From: Roseateles oligotrophus | Lineage (GTDB): Bacteria > Pseudomonadota > Gammaproteobacteria > Burkholderiales > Burkholderiaceae_C | Length of the DNA stretch: 64,000 nucleotides | Assembly (NCBI RefSeq): GCF_025717515.1 | Contig: NZ_JAJIRN010000001.1 | Location: 659,728 to 723,727 of the forward strand | Reading direction: 5' to 3' | Part shown: in pieces, positions 54,788 to 63,954 of the stretch | How the letters are laid out: each line of letters opens with the position of its first letter | How positions within the stretch are numbered: the stretch's first letter is position 1 | Program-made: the position numbers and the translations under genes | The notes under the pieces: generated by a model | The model's database searches: none | What the model saw: only the letters and a program-made list of their open reading frames with translations | What the model was told of the DNA's origin: nothing

Positions 54788-55577
54788 AAAAATCAAAAAA
54801 ATGGCATGGGCCCCGGCCACCTTGTCGGAATTCGACGGCGTGCGCTTTTTGCATCTGGACTCGATCTGGGTGCAGGGCGCGATGCGTATCCGCAAGCCGC
54901 AACATCTGGAGCTGGAGTACATCCAGCGCATGATGGTCTGGATGCTTTGGCGCGACAGCGAGGTGCTGCGCGAGGGCCATGCGGTGCAACTCGGCCTGGG
55001 CGCCGCCGCGATCACGCGTTACTGCCACAAGGTGCTGCGCATGCAGACGAGTGCGGTGGAGATCAATCCGACCGTCATCCACGCCTGCCGGATCTGGTTC
55101 CACCTGCCCGAGGATGACAAGCGCCTGACCGTCTACAACGACGACGCGGCGCGCTGGGTGGCCGATGGCTCGCGGGCGCAGACGGTGCAGGTCTTGAATG
55201 TCGACCTCTACGACCATGACGCCGCCTCGCCGGTGCTGGACGACGAGGCCTTCTACGCCAACTGCTATCAACTGTTGGCCGATGGTGGCCTGATGACGGT
55301 GAATCTGTTCGGCCGCGATGCCAGCTTTGCACGCAGCGCGGCCCGCATCGCAGCGGTGTTCGGCAGCGATCAGGTCTGGAGCTTGGCGCCGACCAAGGAA
55401 GGCAACACCATCGTGGTGGCCGCGCGTGGGGTGGCGGTGCCGGAGCGCGAGGAATTGGAGCGCCGAGCGGCTAATATCGAGGCGCAGTTTGATCTGCCCG
55501 CCAGCAAGTGGTTGCGCCTGGTGCGACCACTGCCTTTGAGCATCATCAATCAGCTGAAAGCCGAGCCACAGACATGA
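54780..55577 (+). CDS. Spermidine-synthase-like methyltransferase-fold protein
   Basis: A 265-residue protein with a Rossmann core: QLGLGAAAITRYCHK, EINPTVIHACRIWFHLP, YNDDAARWVAD and NVDLYDHDA. It lacks the small N-terminal domain and the full gatekeeping motif of true spermidine synthases, so a polyamine role is doubtful. The ATG overlaps the glycosylase stop by eight bases and its stop overlaps the next ATPase gene by four. Confidence 0.85.
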   Translation: MSKKIKKMAWAPATLSEFDGVRFLHLDSIWVQGAMRIRKPQHLELEYIQRMMVWMLWRDSEVLREGHAVQLGLGAAAITRYCHKVLRMQTSAVEINPTVIHACRIWFHLPEDDKRLTVYNDDAARWVADGSRAQTVQVLNVDLYDHDAASPVLDDEAFYANCYQLLADGGLMTVNLFGRDASFARSAARIAAVFGSDQVWSLAPTKEGNTIVVAARGVAVPEREELERRAANIEAQFDLPASKWLRLVRPLPLSIINQLKAEPQT

Positions 55578-57370
55578 GCGCCAAGTCGAAAGCCGATCTC
55601 AACCCCGCCGCAGTCAAGTCCGAAGGGCGCCTTGAATGGCGCGCGCTGCTGCGGTGGATGCTGGAGGACGGCTTGATCGACCAGGAACAGGTGCAGCGGA
55701 CCGAACAGCGTTTTACCGCCGGTGACAGCTCGTTGCATCCCTTGGTGCGTCTGGGTCACGCTGGGCTAAGCCGTATGGGCAGTGGCAAGTCGCTCGATCT
55801 GGATGCGCTGACCGAATGGCTGGCCGCGCGCGCAAAGTTGCCCTATTTGCGAATCGACCCGCTCAAGGTCGATGTGGGCCGGGTTTCCGATGTGATGTCG
55901 GTCGGCTACGCTGAGGCCAAGCGTTGCTTGCCGATACTGGTCGGGCTGCATGATGTGACGATCGCGACCTCGGAGCCGTTTGACACCGCTTGGGTGGCGC
56001 AGATCGAGTCGCATATGCGCAAGCCGATCAAGCTGGTGGTGGCCAACCCGCTGGAAATTTCGCGTTTCACCACCGAGTTCTTTACGCTGGCTCGTTCGGT
56101 GCGGGCGGCGGCCAAGGCGGGCGAATCGAGCCAGGTGGCGAGTTTCGAGCAACTGGTGGAGTTGGGGCGCAGCAATAAGGCGCTCGATGCCAATGACCAG
56201 GGCGTGGTGCAGGTGGTTGACTGGTTATGGCAATATGCGTTCGATCAGCGTGCCAGTGATATTCACCTGGAGCCCCGGCGCGAGATGGGCGTGATCCGCT
56301 TCCGCATCGACGGCGTCTTGCACACCGTCTACCAACTGCCTCCGACGGTGATGAGCGCGATGATCTCGCGCATCAAGCTTTTGGGTCGCATGGATGTGGT
56401 GGAACGCCGCCGGCCCTTGGACGGCCGTATCAAGACCCGCAACCCGGCCGGTGATGAGGTGGAAATGCGCCTTTCGACCTTGCCGACGGCCTTCGGCGAA
56501 AAGATGGTGATGCGGATTTTCGACCCCGACACGGCGGTCAAGGATTTGTCCATGCTGGGCTTCTCGCCGCATGACAACGAGCGCTGGGAAAAACTGGTGC
56601 AGCGCCCGCACGGCATCATCTTGGTGACGGGGCCGACCGGCAGCGGCAAGACCACCACGCTGTACTCAACGCTGAAGCGCCTGGCCACTGACGAGGTCAA
56701 TGTCTGCACGATCGAGGATCCGATCGAAATGATCGAGCCTTCATTCAACCAGACCCAGGTGCAAACGGTGCTGGATTTCGGCTTTGCGGAAGGGCTGCGG
56801 GCCTTGATGCGGCAGGACCCGGACATCATCATGGTGGGTGAAATCCGCGATCTGGCCACCGCCGAGATGGCGATCCAGGCTGCGTTGACCGGCCACTTGG
56901 TCTTCAGCACCTTGCATACCAATGATGCGGCGGCAGCGATCACGCGACTGACCGATCTGGGCGTGCCGTCCTACCTGATCAGCGCGACGGTGATCGGCGT
57001 GCTGGCGCAGCGCTTGGTGCGCACCTTGTGCAAGCATTGCAAGCTGCCCGACCCCAGCGTCACGCGCGACACGCTCAATGACATGCTCAAGCATTGGCGC
57101 ATGAATGGCGGCGTCAAGCCGTACAAGGCGGTCGGTTGCCTCGAATGCCGCAACACCGGCTTTCGCGGCCGCGCCGGTCTGTATGAGCTGCTGACGATAG
57201 AGGAGTCGGTCAAAGAACACCTGCATCCGACCCCCGATATTTCGGCGCTGCGCCGTCAAGCCGTGCAAGAAGGCTTGCGGCCCTTGCGCCTAGCGGGTGC
57301 GATGAAGGTGGCCGAGGGCATGACCACCTTGGAGGAAATTCTGCGCAGCACGCCGCAATGGCAAAGCTAG
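55574..57370 (+). CDS. GspE/PilB-type secretion or pilus ATPase
   Basis: A 598-residue ATPase. An N-terminal region about 1-200 (MshEN/T2SSE_N-like) is followed by the hexameric ATPase core: Walker A GPTGSGKTTTLYSTL (about 353), Asp box, Walker B RQDPDIIMVGEIRD (about 413), His box ALTGHLVFSTLHTNDA, and a tetracysteine zinc site (CKHC about 485, CLEC about 523). It powers assembly of a pseudopilus or pilus, but no gspF/pilC or pilin gene lies nearby, so it is an orphan ATPase in a repair/lipoprotein cluster. Confidence 0.92.
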   Translation: MSAKSKADLNPAAVKSEGRLEWRALLRWMLEDGLIDQEQVQRTEQRFTAGDSSLHPLVRLGHAGLSRMGSGKSLDLDALTEWLAARAKLPYLRIDPLKVDVGRVSDVMSVGYAEAKRCLPILVGLHDVTIATSEPFDTAWVAQIESHMRKPIKLVVANPLEISRFTTEFFTLARSVRAAAKAGESSQVASFEQLVELGRSNKALDANDQGVVQVVDWLWQYAFDQRASDIHLEPRREMGVIRFRIDGVLHTVYQLPPTVMSAMISRIKLLGRMDVVERRRPLDGRIKTRNPAGDEVEMRLSTLPTAFGEKMVMRIFDPDTAVKDLSMLGFSPHDNERWEKLVQRPHGIILVTGPTGSGKTTTLYSTLKRLATDEVNVCTIEDPIEMIEPSFNQTQVQTVLDFGFAEGLRALMRQDPDIIMVGEIRDLATAEMAIQAALTGHLVFSTLHTNDAAAAITRLTDLGVPSYLISATVIGVLAQRLVRTLCKHCKLPDPSVTRDTLNDMLKHWRMNGGVKPYKAVGCLECRNTGFRGRAGLYELLTIEESVKEHLHPTPDISALRRQAVQEGLRPLRLAGAMKVAEGMTTLEEILRSTPQWQS

Positions 57371-57506
57371 CTGGTGGAGGGCCGCTGATCAAATTTCGCG
57401 GGGAGGGTGATTTTGCCGGCGACGGACCCCTAGGCGTAAGCCACATTAGCGCCGCCCCATATGCTGCCTAGAATGCGCCCTCAGCAGAATTCAAAGAGGG
57501 CGAGCA

Positions 57507-57971
57507 ATGAAAATCAAGAGTCAACGTGATTTCTGGTCAGGGTTTCTATTCGTGGCCGTGGGGCTGGCGTTTGCCTGGGGCTCCACCGAATACAGCTTTG
57601 GCTCTTCCGCCCGCCCCGGCCCGGCTTATTTTCCGTTCGGATTGGGTGTGCTTTTGGCCCTGCTCGGCGGCATGGTCTTGTTCAAGGCCTTGACGATTGA
57701 GACCGAGGATGGCGAGCCGATCGGCAGCATCGCTTGGCGGCCGCTCATCATCATCGTTGCGGCCATTTGTCTGTTTGGGCTGATGTTGCCGCGTCTTGGT
57801 TTGGCGTTGACCTTGCCTGCGGTGATTTTGCTGTCGTCCTTGGCTGGGGACGAGTTCAAGTTGAAAGACGCGCTGCTGAATAGTGCCTTGTTGACATTCG
57901 GCAGTTGGCTGATTTTTGTCTGGGGTTTGCGACTGGTGATTCCAGTCTGGCCTACGGTTTTTGGTGCTTGA
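57507..57971 (+). CDS. Tripartite tricarboxylate transporter TctB-type small subunit
   Basis: A 154-residue four-helix membrane protein of the TctB family (RDFWSGFLFVAVGLAFAWGSTEYSFGS, RPGPAYFPFGLG). GAGG lies about nine bases before the ATG. It precedes tctA by ten bases. It assists the large TctA channel in proton- or sodium-driven uptake of citrate-like acids. Confidence 0.9.
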   Translation: MKIKSQRDFWSGFLFVAVGLAFAWGSTEYSFGSSARPGPAYFPFGLGVLLALLGGMVLFKALTIETEDGEPIGSIAWRPLIIIVAAICLFGLMLPRLGLALTLPAVILLSSLAGDEFKLKDALLNSALLTFGSWLIFVWGLRLVIPVWPTVFGA

Positions 57972-57981
57972 GGGCTAGCGC

Positions 57982-59490
57982 ATGGATCTTCTGAGTAATC
58001 TGGCGCTGGGCTTCCATACCGCAATGTCCTTGCAGAACCTGCTCTACGCCTTTGGCGGAGCGGTGCTCGGCACCTTGATTGGTGTGCTGCCCGGTCTGGG
58101 CCCAGTCGCGACCATCGCGATGCTGCTGCCGTCGATTTACGCGCTCGACGCAACCCCGGCCTTGATCATGCTGGCCGGCATCTATTACGGCGCCCAGTAC
58201 GGCGGCTCGACGACGGCTATTTTGATCAATGTGCCGGGCGAATCCAGCTCGGTCGTCACGGCCATCGATGGTTATCAGATGGCACGCCAGGGTCGCGCCG
58301 GTGCGGCTTTGGCGGTGGCGGGTTTGGGCTCGTTTTTCGCCGGTTGCGTCGGCACCATCATCATTGCGGCCTTTGCGCCACCGCTGACCGAGTTGGCCTT
58401 CAAATTCGGTCCGGCCGAGTACTTCTCCTTGATGGTGTTGGGCCTGGTTGGGGCCGTGGTGCTGGCGTCGGGTTCATTGGTCAAGGCCATCGCGATGATT
58501 TTGCTGGGCTTGCTGCTGGGGCAGATCAATACCGATGTGATTTCCGGCACGCCGCGTTTCTCTTTCGACATCCCCGAATTGACCGACGGCTTGGGCTTTG
58601 TCGTTGTCGCCATGGGTATCTTCGGCTTTGGCGAGATCATCGCCAATCTGGGCAAGCCGGCCGAACACCGCGAGGTCTTTACGCATGATGTGAAGGGGCT
58701 GTGGCCGACCAAGCAAGACTTCAAGGAGGCCTGGCCTTCGGTGGTTCGAGGTACCGCGCTGGGTTCGGTGCTGGGCGTGTTGCCGGGTGGCGGCGCCTTG
58801 CTGGCTTCGTTCGCCGCGTATACGCTGGAAAAGAAGATCGTTAAAACCCCCCGCGTACCTTTTGGCAAGGGGGCGATTCAAGGTGTGGCTGGGCCAGAAG
58901 CGGCCAATAACGCCGGTGCGCAGACCAGCTTTATTCCAATGTTGACGCTGGGTATTCCGCCCAATGCGGTGATGGCTTTGATGGTCGGGGCAATGACGAT
59001 CAAGGGCATTCAACCTGGACCTCAGGTGATGGTCAGTAACCCTGAGTTGTTTTGGGGCCTGATCGCGTCGATGTGGATAGGCAATTTGATGTTGGTCGTT
59101 CTGAACCTGCCCTTGATTGGAATCTGGATCAAGTTGCTGACGGTGCCCTACCGCTTCTTGTTCCCCGCCATCGTGACCTTCTGCAGCATTGGCGCCTACA
59201 CGCTTAGCAACAATAACTTTGATGTCTTCATGACGGCGGTCTTTGCCCTGGTCGGCTATATGTTCTACAAACTCAGCTGTGAGCCCGCACCCTTGCTCTT
59301 GGGCTTTATCCTGGGGCCGATGATGGAGGAGAACTTGCGCCGCGCGCTGTTGTTGTCGCGCGGCGACTGGGGTACCTTCATGTCACGGCCCTTGTCTGCC
59401 GGGCTCTTGATTGCGGCCTTGTTGATGGTGGTAGTGGTGATGCTGCCCTCCATCAAGAGCAAACGCGAAGAAGCTTTCCAGGAGGAGTAA
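57982..59490 (+). CDS. Tripartite tricarboxylate transporter TctA-type large subunit
   Basis: A 502-residue membrane protein with about 12 helices and the family hallmarks GVLPGLGPVATIAMLLP, GIYYGAQYGGSTTAILINVPGE and GPEAANNAGAQTSFIPMLTLGIP. Together with TctB it forms the membrane part of a binding-protein-dependent secondary transporter. The periplasmic TctC binding protein is not encoded nearby. Confidence 0.93.
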   Translation: MDLLSNLALGFHTAMSLQNLLYAFGGAVLGTLIGVLPGLGPVATIAMLLPSIYALDATPALIMLAGIYYGAQYGGSTTAILINVPGESSSVVTAIDGYQMARQGRAGAALAVAGLGSFFAGCVGTIIIAAFAPPLTELAFKFGPAEYFSLMVLGLVGAVVLASGSLVKAIAMILLGLLLGQINTDVISGTPRFSFDIPELTDGLGFVVVAMGIFGFGEIIANLGKPAEHREVFTHDVKGLWPTKQDFKEAWPSVVRGTALGSVLGVLPGGGALLASFAAYTLEKKIVKTPRVPFGKGAIQGVAGPEAANNAGAQTSFIPMLTLGIPPNAVMALMVGAMTIKGIQPGPQVMVSNPELFWGLIASMWIGNLMLVVLNLPLIGIWIKLLTVPYRFLFPAIVTFCSIGAYTLSNNNFDVFMTAVFALVGYMFYKLSCEPAPLLLGFILGPMMEENLRRALLLSRGDWGTFMSRPLSAGLLIAALLMVVVVMLPSIKSKREEAFQEE

Positions 59491-59521
59491 AAAAAAGCCA
59501 GGCACTCGACCTGGCTTTTTT
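59491..59521. terminator. Bidirectional terminator after tctA
   Basis: AAAAAAGCCAGG (59491-59502) and CCTGGCTTTTTT (59510-59521) around a seven-base loop, immediately after the tctA stop and before the convergent PEP-CTERM stop. Confidence 0.9.
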
Positions 59522-59546
59522 CTTTTCGGCTTGACGCCGCGGTGTC

Positions 59547-60173
59547 TTAGCCCTGCGTTGGGTGCTTGCGCCTAACCCTGCCGGTCCAGGCGGTCAAGCC
59601 GGCCAGCCCCGTCAACCACAAGGCGTAGGAGGCGGGCTCCGGAACCTGTGCGATCAGGCTGGCGCCATAGCCGGTTTGGGCGACGCCCAGGTCCTGAGTG
59701 CCGAAGACGTCGATCCACACGCAACTCTGTACCGGGCAGGGTTTGACGACCGAGAAGCTGCCGCTACCCGAGGCTTGCTTGCCGTCAGCACTGATCTCAA
59801 ACAGCACGGAGTTGCGATTCCCCAGCTCGTCGTAGGAATTGAAGGCGACGTTGGTGAACAGCACGCTGCCGGTTGCGAACACCACGGTCGAATTGAATTG
59901 ATAGTTGCCGGGCGATAGCAGGCTGACGTTGATGTTCCATGTGTCAAAGAACGCTTGCGTGGCGAAGCTTCTTGCGTCGCTTGCTTCGAACGCCTGACCG
60001 GGCTTGGAGGTGTCGCCCCGCCCGAAGCCGTCCAGCTGATAACCACCGTTTGGCGCCGGATTGAAGATGGCGGTGTTGTAGATGGTTACGCCAGCGGCTT
60101 GCACCGCGTTTGCGCAGCAGGCACAAAGTGCCGCGATGGTCAGCGCTTTGGCTGCGAAGGCATTGTTCAGCAT
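59547..60173 (-). CDS. PEP-CTERM domain surface protein (208 residues)
   Basis: A 208-residue exported protein with a signal peptide (to about residue 26), a beta-sandwich-like middle (VTIYNTAIFNPAPNGGYQLDGFGRG) and the C-terminal signal QVPEPASYALWLTGLAG followed by RVRRKH. ATG 60173 has AGGAA six bases upstream; an in-frame start at 60194 is less likely. Upstream lies the same AATTAGGGGT motif as at the 42 kb PEP-CTERM gene. A Cys pair occurs in KPCPVQSCVW. Confidence 0.9.
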   Translation of the reverse strand: MLNNAFAAKALTIAALCACCANAVQAAGVTIYNTAIFNPAPNGGYQLDGFGRGDTSKPGQAFEASDARSFATQAFFDTWNINVSLLSPGNYQFNSTVVFATGSVLFTNVAFNSYDELGNRNSVLFEISADGKQASGSGSFSVVKPCPVQSCVWIDVFGTQDLGVAQTGYGASLIAQVPEPASYALWLTGLAGLTAWTGRVRRKHPTQG

Positions 60174-60233
60174 GAGAGTTCCTGGATGAACCATTGCTTA
60201 AAGTGGGAAGGTTGCCACAGGGCGGTGCCTACG

Positions 60234-60247
60234 GTCTACCCCTAATT
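60234..60247 (-). promoter_or_regulatory. AATTAGGGGTAGAC motif upstream of the PEP-CTERM gene
   Basis: On the minus strand AATTAGGGGTAGAC ends 61 bases before the ATG at 60173. Thirteen of fourteen bases equal the motif at 42080-42093 by another PEP-CTERM gene. Confidence 0.4.
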
Positions 60248-60420
60248 TTCAGACTCGAACGCAGGACGATGTTTTTCGGATACTCTTGCGCAGCGAGCAT
60301 GTGCTGCAGACTCTTCTGCCGCCCACGCCCAGAGGCCAAATTTCAAACTTTGTTCCGCTTTGAGCTGACTTGGTTTTGTCAGCGCAAGGACCGGAATTCT
60401 CCTTCTTTGAAGCCCAAGGC

Positions 60421-63400
60421 ATGAGTGAACTCGAGCAGATCAAGGCAGGCATTGCCGCGCTGGAGGCGCAGCGCAGCGTGCTTGGGGATGCGGTAGTGGA
60501 GGTGGCGGTGGCGGCCATGAACGCCAAGCTTCTTGCCTTGCGTTCGCAAAATGAAGCCGTTGCGGCGGCCGTGTCGCAGCCGGTGCAGCAGTTGAAACAG
60601 GTGACGGTCTTGTTTGTCGATGCGGTGGGCTCCACGGCAATGGGGGCCCGGCTTGACCCCGAAGATATTCAACTCGTTATGGACGGCGCGCTGCAGCGAT
60701 TCACCAGGGTGGTGCAGCAATTCAAGGGTCGTGTTTTGCAATATGCGGGCGATTCATTGCTGGCCGCCTTTGGCGCGGACGAGTCGCATGAGGATGACCC
60801 TGAATCGGCGGTTCGAGCGGGCTTGGCCATTCTTGACCAAGCCAGTCAGCATGCGCAGGCGCTGCGACAAGAGCACGGCATTACCGGTTTCAATATTCGA
60901 GTCGGCATCAATACCGGGCCTGTATTGCTGGGTGGCGGGGTGGATGCGGAAGGAAGCATTCGCGGCGCTGCGGTCAACATCGCGGCGCGCATGGAGCAAA
61001 CCGCGCCACCCGGTGGTTTGCGCATTAGCCACGATACCTATCGCCATGTGCGCGGGCTCTTCAAGGTCAGCGAGGAGGCGCCTTTGCAGGTCAAGGGTAG
61101 TGCGCAGGCGCTGCAGACCTATCTGGTCTTGAGCGCTCAGCCGCGCGCGTTCCGGGTTCGCTCACGAGGGATTGAGGGCGTTGAAACGCGCATGGTGGCG
61201 AGAGAGGCGGAGCTTGAACAGTTGCAGGACGCGTTTCGCAGCTTGAGCGAACGGGCCGGCTTGGTCTCGGTGCTGGTGGTGGCGGAGGCCGGGCTTGGCA
61301 AGAGCCGTTTGCTGTACGAGTTCGAGGATTGGGTGGAGGCGCAGGGCAAGCCGGTATTCTTGCTCCGAGGTCGAGCCGACCCGCGTGCTCAGCAGCGCCC
61401 TTATGGCATGTTGCGCGACATGATCACCTGGCATTTGCAGATTTCCGAGGATGACAAGGCCGAGACGGCGAGCTTGAAAATTGTCGAATTTGCCCGGACC
61501 TTGTTTGAAGATGGTGTAGGTGGCGGCGCCTTGAGCGGTGAAGTGCATGCGCATTTGCTTGGACAGTTGATCGGACTTGATTTTTCGGACAGCCCGCATG
61601 TGCGCGGCATTCTTGATGATGCGAGGCAGATCCGCAATCGCGCGTTCCATGCTGCGGCTCAAATATTGCGCGCCTTGTCGGCGCGCGACGGAACTCCGGC
61701 CCTGCTGCTGCTGGATGATTTGCAATGGGTTGACGATGGCTCTCTGGACTTCATCAACTATTTGCTGCAGGTCAACCGGGACGCGCCTTGCCTGGTGTTG
61801 TGCCTGACTCGGCCGGCCTTGTTCGAACGTCGATCGGATTGGGTCGCCGTTGAGGCTGTTCATCAGCGGATCGATCTGCAGCCGCTGGATCGACGTGGCA
61901 GCCGCGAGTTGGTCAATGTCTTGCTGCAGCGGCTTGAGCATGTGCCGGCGGCATTGCGCGAGCTGATTACCGGTGGGGCGGAGGGCAATCCCTTCTATAT
62001 GGAAGAGTTGGTCCGCATGCTGATTGACGACGGCGCGATCCAGATTCAAGGCGAGCGCTGGGAGCTGATTTCCGATAAGTTGCTGGCCGCTCATGTGCCG
62101 CCCACCTTGACCGGTGTTTTGCAGGCGCGCTTGGACAGCCTGCCGGCAGCCGAACGATTGGCCCTGCAGCAAGCCTCCGTGATCGGCTTTGTGTTCTGGG
62201 ATCAGGCACTGGCCGCGCTGGATATGAATTCTTTGCAGCCACTTGAGGCGCAAGTCCAACATGGTTTGGTGGTACCACGCCCGCATGCTGCCTTTGAGGG
62301 GCAAAGGGAATATGCGTTCAAGCATCAGATCCTGCATCAGGTCACCTATGACAGCATGCTGAGGCGCAATCGGCGTGAATACCATGCCAAGGCCGCAGCT
62401 TGGTTGGGGCAGCTGAGTGATCAGCGAGCGTCGGAAACACTGGGGCCAGCGGCGGACCACTATGAGCGGGCCGGCGATGCAGCCAATGCGCTGGCTTTTT
62501 TTGTGCGCGCAGCCGAGGATGCGGCAGCACGTTTCGCCAATCAAGCCATGCTGGCCTATGTGGCTCGCGCCTTGCCTTTGGTGCCCGAGGGTGACGCCTT
62601 GTCGAGGTGGCGACTGATCGCCTTGCGCGAGCGCTATTTGTTGAACCAAGGGGACCGTGCCGTCCACGCCGCCGACTTGTCGGCCTTGGATCAAATGGCC
62701 GAGCAGCTGGATGACGACGACAAGCGCATGGATGTGGCTCTGCGACGAGCCAATGTCTTTCGGGCAATGGGGGACTTCGCTGCTGCGGCGGACGCCGATC
62801 GGCGAGGCCTCTCGATATCAATCAGGCTACCGGAAAGTCGCAGAACGGTCGCGCTGCGCAATAGCTTGGCTACGTCCTTGACCGGCGAGGGGAATTACAC
62901 GCAGGCGAAGGAAGTGGCTGAGCAAGGGCTGACGATGGCCCGCAAGATGGGCGACTTCGGAGGTGAAAGTCGGCTCATCAATGCACTCGGATTGATCTCG
63001 ATGGAGCAGGGCGACTTGCCCGCTTCGGCAGAGTATTTTGAGCGCGGACTCGTGATGGTTCGCGAGTCTTGCGACCGGGCGGTGGAGGGCTTGCGCTTAA
63101 GCAATCTGGGTTCGGTCTATTCCAGGTTGGGTGAGTACGCGAAAGCGCGTCTTTGTTTGGACCAGGGGCTAAGCATCGCCCGCGCAGTTGGCCAGCGAGC
63201 TACCGAGGCTGTCGTCTTGCTAAATATTGGCTCGGTAGCTCATCTGCAGTTTGATGACACCAGCGCATTGGCCTTTGCAAGCATGGCCTATGACGCGGCG
63301 ACGGCCAGTGGTCAAGCCGATTTGGCGGCCTATGCGCGGCTGGTGGCCGGCCACGCCGAGCTCGGCTTGGACAGACTGGATTCGGCTCGGCAAGCCTATG

Positions 63401-63807
63401 CAGAATCGCGAAATCAACTGCAGGGCCTCAAGATGCGTCCCCAGCAGGTATTGGACCCTGTTTCCGGTCTTGCCCGCGTTGCCTTGGCTCAAGGGCAGCG
63501 GGCCGAAGCGCTGGCTTATGTGGAAGAAATTTTGCTTCATATGGCTGCAGGCGGCAGCTTTGATGGCGCCGAAGAGCCCTTGCTGCTGCCCCTGACGTGC
63601 TACCAAGTCTTGCTTGCGGTCGACGATGAAAGAGCCATTCATGTGCTGGCCAATGCGCATGCCGAACTTCAACTCACGGCGGCGCGCATAGGCGACGTCA
63701 GCGCACGCCAGGGGTTTTTCGAGCATGTGCCTCACAACCGCGCCATCATCGAGGCATGGTTGCTGCACCAGGCAACGGCGGCCGGCGCATTTCAATCAAT
63801 TGTTTGA
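60421..63807 (+). CDS. Class III nucleotide cyclase - AAA ATPase - TPR signalling protein
   Basis: A 1128-residue multidomain protein. A short coiled coil (1-55) precedes a class III adenylate/guanylate cyclase domain (about 60-235) with both metal-binding Asp positions (LFVDAVGST and YAGDSLLAAFG) and the catalytic Asn/Arg in GAAVNIAARMEQ. Then comes an AAA_16/STAND-type ATPase (about 260-600; Walker A EAGLGKSRLLYEF, Walker B LLLLDDLQWVDDGS) and C-terminal TPR repeats (about 700-1060). The cyclase should be active. Proteins of this design sense unknown ligands and may produce cAMP. The ATG at 60421 follows AAGG; the frame to 60370 is not conserved-looking. Confidence 0.92.
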   Translation: MSELEQIKAGIAALEAQRSVLGDAVVEVAVAAMNAKLLALRSQNEAVAAAVSQPVQQLKQVTVLFVDAVGSTAMGARLDPEDIQLVMDGALQRFTRVVQQFKGRVLQYAGDSLLAAFGADESHEDDPESAVRAGLAILDQASQHAQALRQEHGITGFNIRVGINTGPVLLGGGVDAEGSIRGAAVNIAARMEQTAPPGGLRISHDTYRHVRGLFKVSEEAPLQVKGSAQALQTYLVLSAQPRAFRVRSRGIEGVETRMVAREAELEQLQDAFRSLSERAGLVSVLVVAEAGLGKSRLLYEFEDWVEAQGKPVFLLRGRADPRAQQRPYGMLRDMITWHLQISEDDKAETASLKIVEFARTLFEDGVGGGALSGEVHAHLLGQLIGLDFSDSPHVRGILDDARQIRNRAFHAAAQILRALSARDGTPALLLLDDLQWVDDGSLDFINYLLQVNRDAPCLVLCLTRPALFERRSDWVAVEAVHQRIDLQPLDRRGSRELVNVLLQRLEHVPAALRELITGGAEGNPFYMEELVRMLIDDGAIQIQGERWELISDKLLAAHVPPTLTGVLQARLDSLPAAERLALQQASVIGFVFWDQALAALDMNSLQPLEAQVQHGLVVPRPHAAFEGQREYAFKHQILHQVTYDSMLRRNRREYHAKAAAWLGQLSDQRASETLGPAADHYERAGDAANALAFFVRAAEDAAARFANQAMLAYVARALPLVPEGDALSRWRLIALRERYLLNQGDRAVHAADLSALDQMAEQLDDDDKRMDVALRRANVFRAMGDFAAAADADRRGLSISIRLPESRRTVALRNSLATSLTGEGNYTQAKEVAEQGLTMARKMGDFGGESRLINALGLISMEQGDLPASAEYFERGLVMVRESCDRAVEGLRLSNLGSVYSRLGEYAKARLCLDQGLSIARAVGQRATEAVVLLNIGSVAHLQFDDTSALAFASMAYDAATASGQADLAAYARLVAGHAELGLDRLDSARQAYAESRNQLQGLKMRPQQVLDPVSGLARVALAQGQRAEALAYVEEILLHMAAGGSFDGAEEPLLLPLTCYQVLLAVDDERAIHVLANAHAELQLTAARIGDVSARQGFFEHVPHNRAIIEAWLLHQATAAGAFQSIV

Positions 63808-63901
63808 AAATCGTACCTGTTGTTGAATTCGGTGCTACAGTAGTGGGCTTCGCTGCTCAGGTCTATTGCCCGGGCAGCGGCGGAATCGGTGAGAAAGCAG
63901 T

Positions 63902-63954
63902 GCAGAAAAGAAATTTTGAAGCACTTGACGGATTTGAAGAAAATCAGTCATAAT
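63902..63954 (+). promoter_or_regulatory. Stable-RNA (rRNA-type) promoter at the right edge
   Basis: TTGACG (63925-63930) and CATAAT (63949-63954) with an 18-base spacer, an AT-rich tract (63903-63918) at the place of an UP element, and a GC-rich discriminator (CCCGC) after the -10. Transcription would start near 63961 and run off the window. The layout is that of an rrn or tRNA operon promoter. Confidence 0.6.
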
